Below are positions 11,501 through 24,800 of a DNA stretch of 64,000 nt, one piece after another (position 1 is the first letter of the stretch; every line of letters starts with the position of its first letter). A program made the translations under genes and the position numbers. The notes beneath the pieces were generated by a model that was given only the letters and a program-made list of their open reading frames with translations, searched no databases and was not told where the DNA came from. Location of the stretch: NCBI GenBank assembly GCA_008933995.1, contig WARS01002890.1, positions 372,001 to 436,000 of the forward strand, given 5' to 3'. This stretch comes from Datnioides undecimradiatus (taxonomy: Eukaryota > Chordata > Actinopteri > Lobotiformes > Datnioididae).

Positions 11501-14500
11501 GACTCTGACGCAGGTCACGTTAAAGTCGATAGAAAAGCTCTTTGCTCTTTGCCCTCCTCTCACGGATTTTAATTAATCCTTGCGTGCTTGGTAAAAAACG
11601 ATTTAAATTCCTGATTTTATATCGTGCTGATCGCGGCCCGCTGACTGACAAAGCATCAAAATATCAATAGCAATTTAGGAGATGTTCGGGTGATTTGGGA
11701 GGGCGATCGGTTACTGCAGCGACATCACAGGAGCGTGTGTTTCAGAGCAAAGAGCTCTCGCAGCAGAAACCTTCACCGTTCAAGCTTCAGATCACCGATA
11801 GGAGCGCAACAACTGCAACAACTGCAAGAACTGCATAGAAATGAGTATAATTAATGTATGCAGTGTTAATCTGCAAGTTTCTACACAACACATGGTCAAA
11901 CCCGGAGAATGCGCTCCAGTCACACTAACGACAGCACTTTCTCCATATAAAACAATCCAATTTAGAAACTGTCCAGTAAAGAAAATGGAGCTCGGTGGCG
12001 TAAGGTCAGTCTCATTCCCCAGACTGCTGCCGAGAAGTTGGAACCGCTATTGTTTAAAATGACAATGTATGCAGAGGCATTAAGAGTTCACCTAATTGGA
12101 GCCTGAGGAGTGCAGCCCCACACCACCCCGCAAGTACACAAAGAGACAGACGTTCTTCATGGAGCTTGTTAGCATTGCTGCATTTCATGATGACTGATGG
12201 AACCTTGTTACTAGATTAGGAGGCAAACAGCCTAAACAAATCAACCCGCAGGGTGGTAATGTTTCTCTGAGTAAACACCAGTGTTTGCATGCCTTCAGCC
12301 AGTAATGCAGGGTAAAACGTCTTGTATCGCTGACGACCAGTTTGAGCCTGTTTCATGAATGGGGTATTCGGGTGTGCTTGCACTGGATGGAGGAAGGAAG
12401 TGCATATTTTGCTAGAGCTGGTGCAATATCTGGTCCTCTGCAAGCTCATGATGCGCAGTAAAGCAATCCATACATCCATAGTCCTCAGTATCGGTAAGCT
12501 AAAGCATAAGCAGTTATGGGAATTGCCGCAGAACGTCTCTCATGTTGGTTTCCTGTATTACTAACGTGCTTCAGCTGCGTCGAGCCTGAGCCAGAAGCCC
12601 GCAGCTGCCCAGCTTCTGAAACTCCCGGATCAGTTTGACGTCTTTATGTATTTGGATGTTTTATCTGTGCTGCCGCTTACATAGCAAACGCATGCTCTTT
12701 GGCTTCGGTGAGTCATTTATGAGTTTATGAAATGCTAATGCTAATCCACAGGAGGAGAGCAGGGCTTTGGCCACACAGGAGGGATGTACTGTACTGTACA
12801 CTTTAATAGTCTGCGTTCGCTCTCTGCATTAAAGGAGCTTTGACATCCTTCAACCTCCTTCAACTGCTTACTGTTCAATGAAAATGCTTTTTATACTTAT
12901 TGGGTCGTGCTAATGCCCAATAACAAGCATACCAAAGAAAAGCTGTGGTCTCAGGTGGTTAAATAGGTCAAGACTGCAAGATGGAAAATGCTACTTTCCC
13001 CCTTTTCCCCGATGTTTACAAAGGCAGGGACGGCTAAAAACCGATATACACCGGAGCCAAAAGGTGAGGAGTGATGATCGAACTCAGGGATGGAGAACCA
13101 GCCTGTGTAAACAAAAGGGCAATTAACAAGTACCAAAACAAATTAAAACAATGATCATTATGTTGTGTTTATTTGTTATATATTGCATTGCACAGGCGAC
13201 GAGAAAGGAGTCAAGATAAGAAAAACACATCTGCACATCCGCAGCAGGCAAACGGCTGCAATTTGTAAAATGGATAGACGTCATGCAACAGCGTGCGCGT
13301 GCAGACTTTCACCGGCGTGCTGACCTTTACAGAAGTGTGCATCGTCTGTGACTGCTGATGTCAGTGTGTCATGGAGGTCTGGATAAAGTTTGCCTTTCCT
13401 CTCGGGTGTAGTAATACTCCAACTGGATGTGTCTGAGAGCTTGTTTTGTGCCGATAATCACCGCAGCTCCACCGGCACTCCACGGTGTCTTCACAGGCCA
13501 TGCACGGTGTACAGTGCACCCTAAGCTGAGCTGCAGCCGAAAATCTTTTCACCCTCTCCATATTGTACATTAACAATGAGCGCTGACTCACTCCTGCTTC
13601 GGTTATTTCATCCATTTGAGAACAACACACGGCTCCTTCTGAAGCTGCAATTTATTTCCATGATCCCCTGCAATTCTGCCTTTTCCATCACTGACAGCAA
13701 CGCGCAAGAGTCGGGCTTTGCTTTGGCAACAGAGATCCCAATTTCTCTCTCAGCAGTAATAGACCGGGGCTCTGTCTTGCTCTTACTGCGTTATCATCAC
13801 TCCATTTCCCCCAATTTCTAACTTGAAGCTGAAAACAACAAAAGACGTTTCACACCTTTTTCTGCAGGTTGATGAAAACTATTCGAGGAAGCTGATGAAA
13901 TCACTAACAGAGATGGGGTTATTAGGAGGGGGAGAGAAGGAACCCAAGAAGGAAATTACAACTCGAAACTTGTGGAAAGTATTGAACACATTAGACCGCT
14001 GGTATTTAAAAGTGTAAAAGGATCTGAGGGTGGATACAACCGAGACCATCCTGCTCAGATTTCCTATCACTCGGAAAATCTGTGCTCATATTTAAGAAGT
14101 CCAACATCGCTGTACAGCAGGCACCAGTGGACCGATAGGATCAGCCCGTGCTGTAAACTCCCCACAGAAAGGATGGAGAGTGGAGTTAGTGAGCATGAGT
14201 CACACAGGTCCTGATGTTGGTAGTCTATATGTGTGTTGTGGATGTAATATATCAAAGGTCAAAACTTAGAATAACACTTGCACCGTGTGATGTTCCAGCC
14301 GTGGAGTCGAGCCTTTCATGCACAATGACTGCTGCGTTCATATATTTGGTTTAATATCTCCTCGCTACTATTCTGTTCTTGGTACACTGAGCAATTTCTG
14401 CTGGAGTCGAGCGGTTTCTGTCATTTGTGCACAAGGTTTCTGAACTAGGCGCCTTTGCATTGTGGAAATAATACAAGAAGAGATAAGAGACTCGGAGACA

Positions 14501-15361
14501 AAGAGCTTTAGCTAATGAACAAGCTGTTCACATAAAGCATCTTGCAGCAAACTCGACAGCTGTGTCGTTGGTGTGTGTAAATATTATATTTCATATGGTC
14601 CTCCGGCCTCTGAATCACATGGTAATGTGATGTGACAGACAGGTCTCCCTCGAGCGGCCATACTGCGCGTTGAAGGATGAGGTTTCACTGAGCTTCTGGC
14701 CAAACTGTGTTCTGAGTTCACGAAACAGTAGCTGACAAGACAAAATCACAACTGGAGCGCGGCTCTGGCAGAACAGCGAAGCTGAGATTGCATCAGCTGA
14801 TTTGCATCAGCTGTTTTCATTCATGCGGCGCAGCCAGTGTCTCGGCTGCTTGGTTGTGCGGCCATCAGCTGACTAGTACGCTCCAATCAAACGCATGCGG
14901 CTGTGCAATGTGGCAGTTACAGTCTGACACGTGCACAGTGTGTTCACGCATTATACATAATTCAATATGTTTCCTTCCCCACTACTCTGTTAATTCATGT
15001 TTGCTAATGCTAGGTTAGCTTAAATGTGCCGTTGGACCCAGGTCTCCCTCCTTGGTTGTCAGCCCTAATTAAGCCTCTTTTCTTTGGTCATCAGGAAAGA
15101 CAAATCTGGGGTTAGTCAGACGGTTACTCCTCTGCCGAGCTGCTGTCGAACAGTGAGTGGGGAGGAAAAGTGTTTTTGTGATTTAGAACAAGGACACTTC
15201 AATAAGCCAATGTCAGAAGACCGTCTCCTCTTCAGCCTCTTACATAAACAAAGGCATCTTCAGTGGAGGCGAACGCAGCACGCTCAGTGTTTCCAAAGTA
15301 CTGTAGCATTTTATCTGGGTGTGAAGAAACTACTCACTCCAATCCCTCAACAACTTCTGCT

Positions 15362-15420
15362 GAGGTGCCCTCAAGCAAGATGCTTAACCCCGAACTGTCA
15401 GCAGTCAATAGGTGTTTGTG
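15362..15420 (+). mobile_element. possible short fragment of the SINE-like family
   Basis: GAGGTGCCCTCAAGCAAGAT, GCTTAACCCCGAACTG and the following AGTCAATAGGTGTTTGTGTA resemble the 'CCTTGAGCAAGACACTGAACCC ... GTGTGTG' middle of the copy at 33731. Head and tail are not visible. Confidence 0.4.
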
Positions 15421-18238
15421 TAAGTGCTGGGCAGCTCTTACATGTGTGGAAGTGTGTAACCCTGCAGGCTACTGCAGCCTCCAAAAACCCCAGATATGTT
15501 TCTGGTCAGGAGGCCCACTTAGAGGAACGTAAGACCAGCTGGACATCTTGCTTTTGCTGACCTCCAGTGGTTGAAGCTCATGCAGGGGTGTAGCGATGTG
15601 GAAATGCACTCACTCACTGTTACAGGAAACAATGATAGATTTTTTTGCACCATGCACGTGAAATTTTATCTAAATGAGCTAACAAGACACTAAACGTAAC
15701 GTAAAACCAGATGTAGAAGGCAGCAGATATAATATTAATATCACTAAAGTCAATTATTGAGAGCAATTTACTGTAAAAACAGTTCATCACCATCTTTGCC
15801 ATAGTTTAATAATAGAAATATTCTCCTTACATGTGCAAAGTTGTCAGAACAACATTGACCTTTTCCAGCGCTTTGAAATTTGGTTTTAGGAATCTTTGTG
15901 AACTGTTATCGTCGTGTTCAGGCAGGAGCGTGATCTGTCTTCACCGTGCGTCCTGAAGATCACTTCACTTCATCACACAGACTCTCCTTACGTCCTCCTT
16001 CATGGAAAGTGTTTGGAGGATTAAAGGACTTCATCATCTGCGTATAGATTGATTTAATGCTGTATTTCGCCATTATAGCATTAGTTTGCAAATAAAATAT
16101 TCATTTATTTAGAAAAGTGGCAGATTATTAATTGTATTCGAGTTAAATACCAACAGTATTTATACCTAGACACTTAGATGAACGAATACTGGCTGACACA
16201 GTTACAGCAGTAATACAGCAGATGAAATATCACAGATTTAGGTGTGGTGCAGACGTCGATTTGCAATCAAATACTCCAAAGAAGGCAGAGATTGGGGTGT
16301 GCGGCACAATGGCTTTAAAGCGTGAGCGGCACACGTCACCAGTCGTGGGTAAACTGCAGATTAGTCATAGTCTGTTTTCCCTTTAGGATTCCTGCAGGAA
16401 AACAGAGTTAAAACACATAACGGCACGGCAGCTGTGGAGATAATTTGTCTGAAATTTCTCTATTGTCGCTTTATTTCCTGCGCATCTCGAGCTCAGTCAG
16501 AACATGTGGACTCGGCCATTATGTCAAATTGTGCACAGATTGCTCTCCATTACCAGGAGGCTTTATATACTGTAGCACGAGTCGGACGAAATGCACTGAT
16601 TGCCCCCTGCTTTCTCTCTTGCACATTAACGCTCCGCGTACCTTCCTCAGGCTCCTGCCTCCTCTTTGTGTGGCTCTCATACATATGCAGGTCATTTCCC
16701 CTTTTGCACTCCCCTCAAAACACACACTGCATCTCTCCTCCCGCTGCAGCTGCCTCTACAGTCCATCCACCCCTCGCTTCATCTCCTATCCCTTCATCAC
16801 CTGCAGCACTTTCTCTGCTTCTTTATTCTGCTTGTACTCACCGTTTATTCTCTGGGGTCCTGCTCTTGCCTGGTCCTCTGGGCCCACCCCCACGCCGGCA
16901 CGCTGCTGCGACTCAGACCTCAGTCTGTGCCGGATTGTGGAAAAACACTGAATTTGTTAGGAGTGAAAACTACTCTTCCGAACTTTATCTCTCTGAGGGG
17001 GTGACCTGACCTGCATTCTGCGCTCCTGTTTCCCTTCATGCTGCCTTTTTCAGCCACAAACACTTCTTACTCTGTCTGAATCGATACGACACAAAATGAA
17101 TGTACCTCATGTATGAGCTGTTAAGGTGTATATTCGTGCATTTGTATTTAAAAGGCTTGTTGTGATGAATCGCCCCTTGCCTGGAAAGTAAATAACAGAA
17201 GGTGGCTTAAATCAGAAAGCTGCAGCACAGTTTTTAGCAACATCTCCATTATATACTCTAGTCTCATGAACATATATAACAAATGAATAATTTTAAAAAG
17301 ACATTTCATGTTAAGTGCGACCTCCTCCTGTGCAGAAAACACATGGTAATTACAGGGTAATGTATACATACATACAGAACTATTCATTTAGAGGTTTCAC
17401 TCAAATGAAACTGCTCTTAATGACAACACAAAGGTATATTTCCACTTTTAATCCCGGTGATTTATAATAATCTGTGACACATGGGTTTTATAATCTTGCA
17501 CATAGTCTTGAACGTGAATGTTAGCTTGTCATTCGGCTAATTACCCTCGCATATTTACACATCAGATCACTAAAATAAACCATTTATCGGCAGCTTTTGT
17601 TACTTTATAAATAAATGTGGGCTACAGCTGCTTAAACTTGGGGTTTTATTCATTTTGTTGATGCTATGAAAGATCGACCGCTCGCGACTGAGCCAAGGTA
17701 GATACTTCATCGCTGCTGTAGACATCAGACTTCACGTCTAAATGACGTCATCAATGCAAGACGGCAGGAAATGTTGGTTTTTTAGTCATTTCAGTACAGA
17801 CGCAGGACGTGGAGACTCATTTTGTTATTCTCAGTTTGTGTTTTGAGTCTAGCCTGGAGTTTAATTCGGTTAGCCACGTAAGAGTGCATGTATTTACAAT
17901 AACATCAATGCATTCAAGCTGCTAATCCACAAGATCGTGTTCACTCTAGAGCTGACGCCGCCTTGTCTCTTCACTTTTATGGTTGTCCAATTTAATCCTA
18001 AATGCCAGCAGGATTTAATTATTAGGGATGTAAACAGAGTTGTGTTTGCCGACTTGCAGGATGTGTGAGCAACACACAGACGGGTGAGGAGGTGCAGAGT
18101 GGTCTGTTGATGTTGTTAACGGGAGAGCTGTGCTTTGACACGGCTCCTAAATCACCGCCTGACTCTGGAAGCAACTGTTTGAAACTTGTGTAACGGCGTC
18201 GTTTCTAAGCCAGCCTCTGCTGTGTGTCTCCCCCCCAG

Positions 18239-18393
18239 GGTCTCCTGTTCTCGTCAGGTGAAGCACTGTGAGCCCCTCTCGTCCCTCCCTCCTCCCCTGC
18301 AGACGTCACCCGCTACCCCGAAATCCCTAAAACCCACCTGGCCACACCTGCTGCACCCCATCCGACAACTGCCACTGGCCCTCCCTTTACCCC
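18239..18393 (+). other. 5' leader of the first coding exon, with splice acceptor
   Basis: A pyrimidine-rich run ending in AG at 18237-18238 looks like a 3' splice site, so the first coding exon probably begins at 18239 and an upstream non-coding exon should exist. A second good acceptor (CCTCCCCTGCAG) ends at 18302, so 18303 is an alternative exon start. The stretch is C-rich and has no ATG before 18394, so there is no upstream open frame in it. An in-frame TGA at 18259-18261 closes the reading frame ahead of the start. Non-coding 5' exons are usual in GRIN2 genes, but I could not identify the partner donor. Confidence 0.55.
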
Positions 18394-18861
18394 ATGGTGG
18401 CCCCAAGGCCCGCCCTCTCACTGCTATTGGCTGTCCTGGCCTGCACGGGGCCCGCGCGCCCCTCGCCCCCCCTGCTGCTCCGGCCCCGGGAGAGAGAGAG
18501 GGACTCGGGTGGCGTCAACATCGCCGTGGTCCACTCGGGCTCCTCCCTGCTCCCGGAGACGGCGGTGGTGGGAGGCGCGGGGGCCGGCGAGCCGGGGCTG
18601 GGAAACGGTCCGGGAGGAGGAGGAGGAGGAGGAGGAGGAGGAGGAAAGGGAGTAACGGACACAGCTATGTTGGAGGGAGCGGCTGCAATGGCCTCGTTTT
18701 CCTCCTCCTCCTCGTCATCCCTGTCGCTGGCCGCGCTCGTGGGGGAGACGGTGATGACGCCATCGGGTCAGGCCAACGTCATCTACCTGGCTGTGAACGA
18801 GAGCAGCCCGGGAAGCCTGCTGCTGCAGCTGTGTGAGCTGCTGGCCACCACACCACTGCAG
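18394..18861 (+). CDS. grin2d: grin2d-like coding exon 1: signal peptide and start of ATD lobe 1
   Basis: This exon encodes residues 1-156. The first ATG after the in-frame stop at 18259 opens a typical signal peptide (short N region, LLLAVLA core, small residues near 18-22), which supports the start. The context has C at -3 and G at +4. Residues 41-49 (VNIAVVHSG) match the first beta strand of the GluN2 ATD. A low-complexity insert follows: an acidic/Gly/Ala stretch, Gly74-Gly84 encoded by 11 perfect GGA codons, then Ser103-Ser109. The family pattern returns with the sequon N135-E-S and QLCELL (Cys147), which aligns with the conserved QLCDLL segment of GluN2D. The donor is CTGCAG|GTAGGC, phase 0. 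The exon is much richer in G+C than the flanking introns. Confidence 0.9.
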
Positions 18862-21800
18862 GTAGGCGTGATGTCAACACACACAGACGCCACCCCATGA
18901 CTCGACCAATGCAAAGTTTGTTTTAGCTCAGCAGCCTGACCAAGATCAACGAATTAGAAAAGCTTCTTCACAGCAAAACAAAAGCTCATCGACGACCGAG
19001 ACCTCAGAGATCTAAAAACTGTGCATCTCCAACTCCGTAGACATTTGAACAGTAATTGTTTGCGTCACATGGTATAAAGTGGCGTGCAGGAGCTAAAATA
19101 CAGTTCCACATGGTTCTGCATGAAAACCCGTGTGCTCTGCAGGACGTCAGGCCTCGTTTGAACATCTGACGAGCTCTGACCGGGCGCGTTGGTGTTGCCG
19201 TTGTCTGCCTCTCCTGTTGTTCATTCATGAGAAATTCATTATTCACGTTCACGCGCTGCTCCACTCATCTTCTCACTCACCCGCTCATTCATTCATTCGT
19301 TCGTTCATTCATAGTTTAGCACTTGTGGACTGGAGCAGATCTGAGCCTCGACTCTGAGAGCTGTGATGTGATCGCGCTGACAGAGGTAATGAGACACACT
19401 ACTCTTGATTCATTCCTCATTCATATATTCATTCACCTGCTCATTCCTCTATGAAACATATACATTATTTATGTTCCTGTTTATCTAACAGGTCTCGCTG
19501 TGTATCCCTCCATTTGTTTGCATCAGAACAGTAGAAAGGCCTTGTTGTAAACCTCTTGGATCAAGTGTGATATTAACTCTTTTAAGTAACACTTGCTGTC
19601 TTACTTCCAGGTCCTGTCTGTAGCCTATTTGCATATCAAATGCTTCCCTGTGAGAATTGAGCTGTCAGCCACACTTAACTTCAATTTGCTCCCCAGGATC
19701 GCTACAGGAAAACAAGCGTTAAGTCATCAAGCCGGCCTCAAATCACCATCGCTCCGCCTCGTATCATTACGGAAAAGTAATGGCGATCGCGGGAACTTCG
19801 CGCGTTTATCCAGAATGCATTACCTGCCGCTGACAGGTCCGCCCTGAAAGGTAATCACGACAAATGCCAGGCCGCCAAAACGTTCCCACGCAGCAAACAA
19901 GGCCTGTGTGCAGAGACGGACACGGAAACACCAGGAAGTGTCCTAAGTGATGAATAACATAATCAAAGGGTATTTAATTCATTTACTAACGCAAAAATAC
20001 ATCCTATAACATATATATAGGCTAATTATAGCACAGTTAGAGGGTTGGGGTTAATTGTTTTCTCTTATATGTATTTTAAGTATTTTTAAATACACAAATT
20101 CGAGCTCTGGATGTGTTTCACGGCCCAGCAAAACGCAAATAAAATACACAAAAGTGAATAAATGTGCGTTTTACGTGCGTTTATCTGAGGCGCTGCCCGT
20201 TCGCAAGCGTGTTTCCTGCAGCCACGCCTGTTGCTAAGCCCATGTAGGAGCTGAGGTGGCGGCCCGTAAGCCAGGAGCTTATCTGTTGTTTCCGGTGGTG
20301 TAAAGCAGCTTAAGCTGTACGGCTACAACACACACACACACACTCGTCTCCTGACAGGATGCCAGTCCACTGCGGGGACTTAACTCCGATTTTATCTGTG
20401 CGAACATTGATTGCCAATCAGAGCAGCACAAGAGTCCCGTTTTTAAAAAGCCTCCGACGGTTGTTTCATTACTTCGTTTTGGAAAGGTTCGGTTTCTTCA
20501 GCAGGCGAGATGTTCGTTAGCGGGGCGGGGAAAACAAAGCCTTCGCTGGAGGAGGAGCTGTTATCTGGAACAGCGTGAGCAGCTGTGAGCGTACACGTTG
20601 CTCCAATATATTTTTCTCACTTGTTCAGCCGCTAATTTATTCTCGTGGTGCACGAGAAGAGAAAGACGCGGCGCCTCTGATGATTAAAAGCCTGATGCGA
20701 TGCTTATGAGGCTGCGTCTCAGTGAGGCTGATGTAACGGATGTAATGCCTTTGGTCGTACGCGCTTTGCTTCACTGTGCAACCTGTTTCACTTCCAGGGT
20801 TTGGTGTTTGAGGAGGAGAGGCCGCCGCCGCCGAACCGCGCCCCCCTGGCCCCCATGCTGGAGTTTGTCTCCGCCCAGACGGGGGTTCCCGTGGTCGCGG
20901 TGGGGGGAGGGGCCAGCCTGGGACGAGAGCCACAGGTGAGAATGGATTACTTAACGTTGCATCACGACCCTTTTTCACTTCCTTTGACTAAAGCGAGGAC
21001 TTTCCGTGGCTTAGCAGATGAAACAGAGGCCGTAAGAAACAATGAAATGACTGATGAGTCACCTCCTGACCTCCACCGATCTCTGATTGTTTAAAGCAAA
21101 TGTTACAAATGTACAAAATTACACATATTATTATAAAGCTGTGGCCAATGTTATGTATTCATGCATAAATAACCAAAATGTGGTTCTTTTTAGTTTGAAA
21201 ACCATGTGATTTGGTGTCCATCAGTGGCTGCAGTGCCTCTGTTACTGCATTATTCATACGACCAGTTTATGATTAATTTTAAATTTGTATTATAAATAAT
21301 TAAGCTGTAATCTTTAAATGAGAAATAAAGGGTGGTGTGCCACAGCGCCTGCATGAGTAACACATCAATAATTGATCTGTAAGATCTGTAAACACGGCAT
21401 TAACGTAGTTGATATGTCAAACAGGTGTTTACAGATCAGCCTTTGTCCCCAGGTCCAATATTCACTCTTTCATCGGCTGCTTTGGTCTCAACTAAGTCTT
21501 TAGATTCTCGATGATCCGCTTTGTTCACCTGCTCATCGCCGTAGCTTCAGATCAGAGCCGTGCGATACGATTATTAGCTACTGTATGGAAAGTTTTAAGG
21601 TGCTGAGTCAGGTGATGTTTCCTCTTTCAGAGCGGACTCATCATTTGTTCAGTTGATTGATTGGCTTTAAGTTAAACAAGTTGCGCCTCTACACCGAACG
21701 AGGCCGGGTTGACTGTCGTTCTCACGTCGGACACAAGCATCGGCCTCCTGGATGAAGGTCTTGAGATGGTTTGACCCATCCATCCACCGTCACAACTGCT

Positions 21801-24800
21801 TTCCAACGACGTCACCCGACAGTTTTTTAAAAATATGGTATTAAGATGCATCAGATCTCTCTCAAAAGGTAACAGGCGGGGCCGGCGTCTGCACTAAAAG
21901 TCGAGTTATTTGTAGACAGGCTGTAGAGAATGGGCTGCAGAGCTCTCTTTCTATTACTTTCAACAAAAAATGGACATGTCAGCTGCGCCTAATGAAGACT
22001 ATACCTCACGTTTTGGGTCCCAGAAACCGGAGCCAGGCCGGCGCCCTTTGCAGGATGCCGTTATTTTTCTGAGCGCTGAACATCTTCAGAAAACATGCCG
22101 CTCTGACCCCGTCACTGCGCTGTAATGAAGAAGAGGAAAATTAAATTTTTGTCAGAATTGCTCCAGTTCTGTCAGCGCCGCTAAGCTCATCAGCATCAAA
22201 AGCACTTCTCCGTACAGAGGCGGGGATGTGCCGGACGCTTTCCGGCCGCGCGTCGCAGTCGTCTCCTGCCGTGCAGATCGTACGACAGCAGGAAAGGCCG
22301 TGTTTGGAATCGCACTCAACGTATTTTTAGATTTAATCAGCATTTGTGTTCATGCGCTGATCGCTTCGGGCGGATTAAAGCCACAGTTTCAGTGTCAAAA
22401 TGCACAAATCAATTCATCTCTACGACTGCTCCGTCACCTCGCTCTAAATGACGCCTGCTCGCCTATTGTTCCGGACTAATTAATGGGCATCAGCTCTTCA
22501 ACTGGCTAATCTGTGCGTGGCAAAAGGTTTGCTGACAGACATTAGCGATAAGTAGATCAAGCTAACGAAGCAGTTTAGCATGACAGGTGTGATGTTTAAT
22601 AAGTGGGCCAATTTGTTTTAAGTGGCTCGCCTTGACAGTAAGATGTGGTTAGTGTGGTTTCTACATCGCTGTGGCTTCAGCTCGGGTAACAGCTGACGTG
22701 ACGCGCTCAGTTTGGCACCGAACTGTCGCAGCGTCGGAGAATATTCATCATCAGAAGCAGCTGCTGGTGTGGCTGAAGGTGAGTTTGCTTTGAGGTAGCA
22801 TGAGGGGCTGAACGTGCAGCTATTCTCTCTTAGAAATGTTCGACATTTTCTAATGAACTGGTTTTAAACTTCACAGAGGAGGAAATGCTCAAACTGAACT
22901 AACTAACTATAGTGTGGCTAAGAGAAACTTACACCAAAAGAAATGCTCCACCTTTCAAAGGTTTGGATCCCCTGCTATAAGATCGTGATTCATTGCGCTC
23001 AGTTGGCCCGATGGGACTATTGGTAACGCTCTGCTGTGCTTTCAGGTTGCAGGACGTCATCTTGACAAATAAATGTTTTTTTAGTGTGAAGGGTTTGAAG
23101 AAAAGAAGTGACATTTTGCACCCGGAGAGGAAAACGCTGTGCAACCGTTGGACTGAGGTGCAAAGAGGACCAAAAATACCTCTGAGCAGCAGTCGGATGT
23201 AAGAATATACGAAGCCACCACTCGATATGAAGAATCAGATCAGCATCCTCACATTTCAGTGTCAGGTGCCTGTAACAAGCTGGATTATAGCAGTCGTGTT
23301 GCTTCAGCACTGTTGGACCACATCTGAGCATACCGTGGACTGATGGACCTCAGTTTGGATCCATCTAACCTCTGATTACACCGCACAGGTCCTAGATTTA
23401 AAACGGGTTTCGTAATCCGGTTTTGGTTTTATATCAAACATCAAAGGTTAATTTTGTGGACGCTGGATGGAAGTTTAAAGAAATGAACTCTTCTTCCTTC
23501 TAAGACTTATTTAAATGCAAATAGCACATTTGCTGGTTTCTTTAACAGTTTTTTAAACAGCCATTATCGACCCAAAAAGGAAAAACATCAAAATAACACA
23601 TGACTCAGTACTTTTGAGCGTGATGGCCGCTGTGTTCAAGCAAGGCTAATGAACTGTGTCTATAAAATCTAGTTAAGTCTGTTAGTTTGAACTAGAAAAG
23701 ACAGCCAGGGTATCTGGCAGGTGATAAATAGATTTCAAGTTACCAGCAGAGTCCTAGGTTTTAGTCCGCTGGGTCTGAGTTGAATGATACTTAGCTGGAA
23801 ACTCTCCAGTTCTTTTTTTGGACCATACCCGTTGGGGTTTTACACAACAAATGGGCATTTTTGCCTCCGGAGCAGCTCTGAATTTGAGAAATATTTGTGT
23901 AACTAAACTCTAATCAGTTCTTAATTGCCTTTGGGACGCAGAGTCACGCATGTTTCCTGATACACGCCAAGAATCAATCAAGCTTGTGTCAACAGTGGGT
24001 CTAAATCTGTGACTTGGGACGCGGCGTCAGTCATTCGCCGTTTCTGGTGAGTGCTCACGCGACAAGAGTGCAAGTGGGTTGCTTTATGTTCGCTCCAGCT
24101 TCCGGGGGGACGCGGGAACTTTGTTTAATAGCTGAGAGCTACACCACCACCACCCACAGTCAGGTTAAAGAGAGCAGACAAGCTTACATCATACCTCAGA
24201 CCGACGCCGGGTTGTTATGTGACCTAGTTCAGCGCAGCATAACCTGAGGTGAGCCCCGCCGACGAGGGAAGGCAGCGCGATACTCCCCGATGTTTCCTCT
24301 TGATCATTAATTTAAACACATGCTCGCTGCCTCTTTGTTTTTACGTTCCCAAGGACATAAATAATTAATCGCTAACCGCCGCTGAAAACTTTGGACAGTG
24401 TCAAAATATCAGGGCGCAGATCGCTTTGCCTTAATTCAATGTTCATTCATTCACAGAAGCAGCCAAATGAGTCCTCTTCAAACCAGTGAGCAGCTCATCT
24501 ATCCAGATTTAGTGTGAGTGGAGCAGCAGAGAGGAAGGCCATCATTGTTTCTTTCACTGACACTGAAAGCCTCATTCAGAACGAAGACCTTTTTGACGGA
24601 CAGGCTGTGTGTTTCCTCCGAGTGAGGCTGAGTGGGCAAAGAAAAGATCCGAACTGGTTGAGAACAAGGTCAGGACGTACAACCGGGAGACCGACAGCGC
24701 GCATACGAACCCGGATGTTCTTGGTCGTGCTCAAAGTACCTTCGTTGCTCGGTGGCCTCTTCCTCTCCGCCTGCTGTCCGGTCTCTGGGTCGTACCCGTC

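Larger units (their letters stand above)
1..18238. other. 5' flank or upstream intron(s); no gene recognised
   Basis: I looked for coding exons on both strands and found none with family resemblance. The acceptor at 18238 means some of this stretch is probably the intron after a non-coding first exon of the receptor gene. Contents worth noting are CA/TG microsatellites (3934, 5680, 5841, 7473), G15 and C13 runs (5559, 7597), two hairpin-forming inverted repeats (8373, 8560), a SINE-like fragment (15362), and homeodomain-site-rich patches (3105-3170, 9120-9170, 9720-9736). A possible terminal coding segment at 2-112 is discussed in the findings. Confidence 0.7.

Noticed and set aside
18186..18836. 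216-codon + strand frame overlapping exon 1
   Set aside because: It is in a different frame from the receptor. Its Arg-rich middle is the (GGA)n tract read as AGG, and it crosses the probable splice acceptor.
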